Source of the DNA: UBA4416 sp038327195 | GTDB taxonomy: Bacteria > Bacteroidota > Bacteroidia > B-17B0 > Aurantibacillaceae | NCBI GenBank assembly: GCA_038327195.1 | Contig: JBBQKU010000012.1 | Location: 1-64,000 of the forward strand | Length of the DNA stretch: 64,000 nt | Direction: 5' to 3' | Shown here: piece by piece, positions 63,969 to 64,000 of the stretch | Layout of the letters: every line of letters starts with the position of its first letter | Position numbering within the stretch: position 1 is the first letter of the stretch | The notes under the pieces: model-generated | Databases searched by the model: none | What the model was told of the DNA's origin: nothing | Seen by the model: the letters and a program-made list of their open reading frames with translations, nothing else | Program-made: the position numbers and the translations under genes

Positions 63969-64000
63969 ATGAAAACAAAAATCAAAACGTGTCTTTTTTT
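63969..64000 (+). CDS. Start of a further gene, cut by the window edge
   Basis: An ATG 10 bases after the porin stop opens a frame of 10 full codons (MKTKIKTCLF) that looks like the start of a signal peptide. Nothing more can be said; the island probably continues beyond the window. Confidence 0.5.
   Translation, partial: MKTKIKTCLF

Overview
The window is an AT-rich chromosomal piece from a member of the Bacteroidota (Bacteroidetes). The signs are: many secreted proteins ending in a type IX secretion (T9SS) type A sorting domain, the Bacteroidetes-type RNA polymerase omega subunit beside bamD, LytTR/LytS regulation, almost no Shine-Dalgarno sites, and promoters of the Bacteroidetes form (TTTG, 19 bp, TAnnTTTG), two of which drive the tRNA genes here. 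It looks like a flavobacterium-like free-living species, but the sequence does not fix the genus.

Layout. 1-1.3 kb: end of an unknown gene, then sixA and a mepB-family gene. 1.3-9.1 kb (minus strand): purH and the rod-shape operon mreB-[outer-membrane protein]-mreC-mreD-mrdA-rodA. 9.3-16.9 kb: PAP2 phosphatase, propeller protein, large membrane protein, amino-acid permease, a T9SS repeat protein and a di-haem cytochrome c peroxidase. 17-19.3 kb (minus): bamD-rpoZ and two small unknown genes. 19.4-21.3 kb: a gene-poor stretch holding a composite repeat array (order B-A-A-A-B-A), an unknown gene whose end lies inside a repeat, and a separate inverted-repeat element. 21.4-27.8 kb (minus): a CPBP protease, M61 protease, LytS-like kinase and LytTR regulator run, then LMW phosphatase, YbjN-like and class IV aminotransferase. 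27.9-37 kb: arginase-fold protein, TPR histidine kinase, dnaB, serine hydrolase, SF1 helicase and era. 37-37.9 kb: initiator tRNA-Met and tRNA-Val, each with promoter and terminator.

37.9-45.4 kb (minus) is a six-gene surface operon: a DUF4907 lipoprotein, four Kelch-repeat T9SS proteins in tandem and a large multi-domain T9SS protein. 45.5-52.2 kb holds a VTC-domain/DUF4956 operon with a T9SS repeat protein and a lipoprotein, and divergently two DUF2490 genes, a second copy of the lipoprotein and two small acidic membrane proteins.

52.3-64 kb is the most striking part: an inorganic-carbon acquisition island. It encodes two SulP anion transporters, a beta-carbonic anhydrase, a phosphate-selective-porin-like channel, DabA, DabB and a second outer-membrane channel, with a third small acidic exported protein. 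DabA keeps all four zinc-site residues. Together these would move bicarbonate/CO2 across the outer membrane, import it, and trap it as bicarbonate. No RuBisCO or carboxysome genes are seen, so the likely use is anaplerotic or biosynthetic carboxylation. Small acidic proteins with N-terminal membrane segments, two of them ending in PPP(R/K)x, recur in and beside this island and are the best candidates for undescribed parts.
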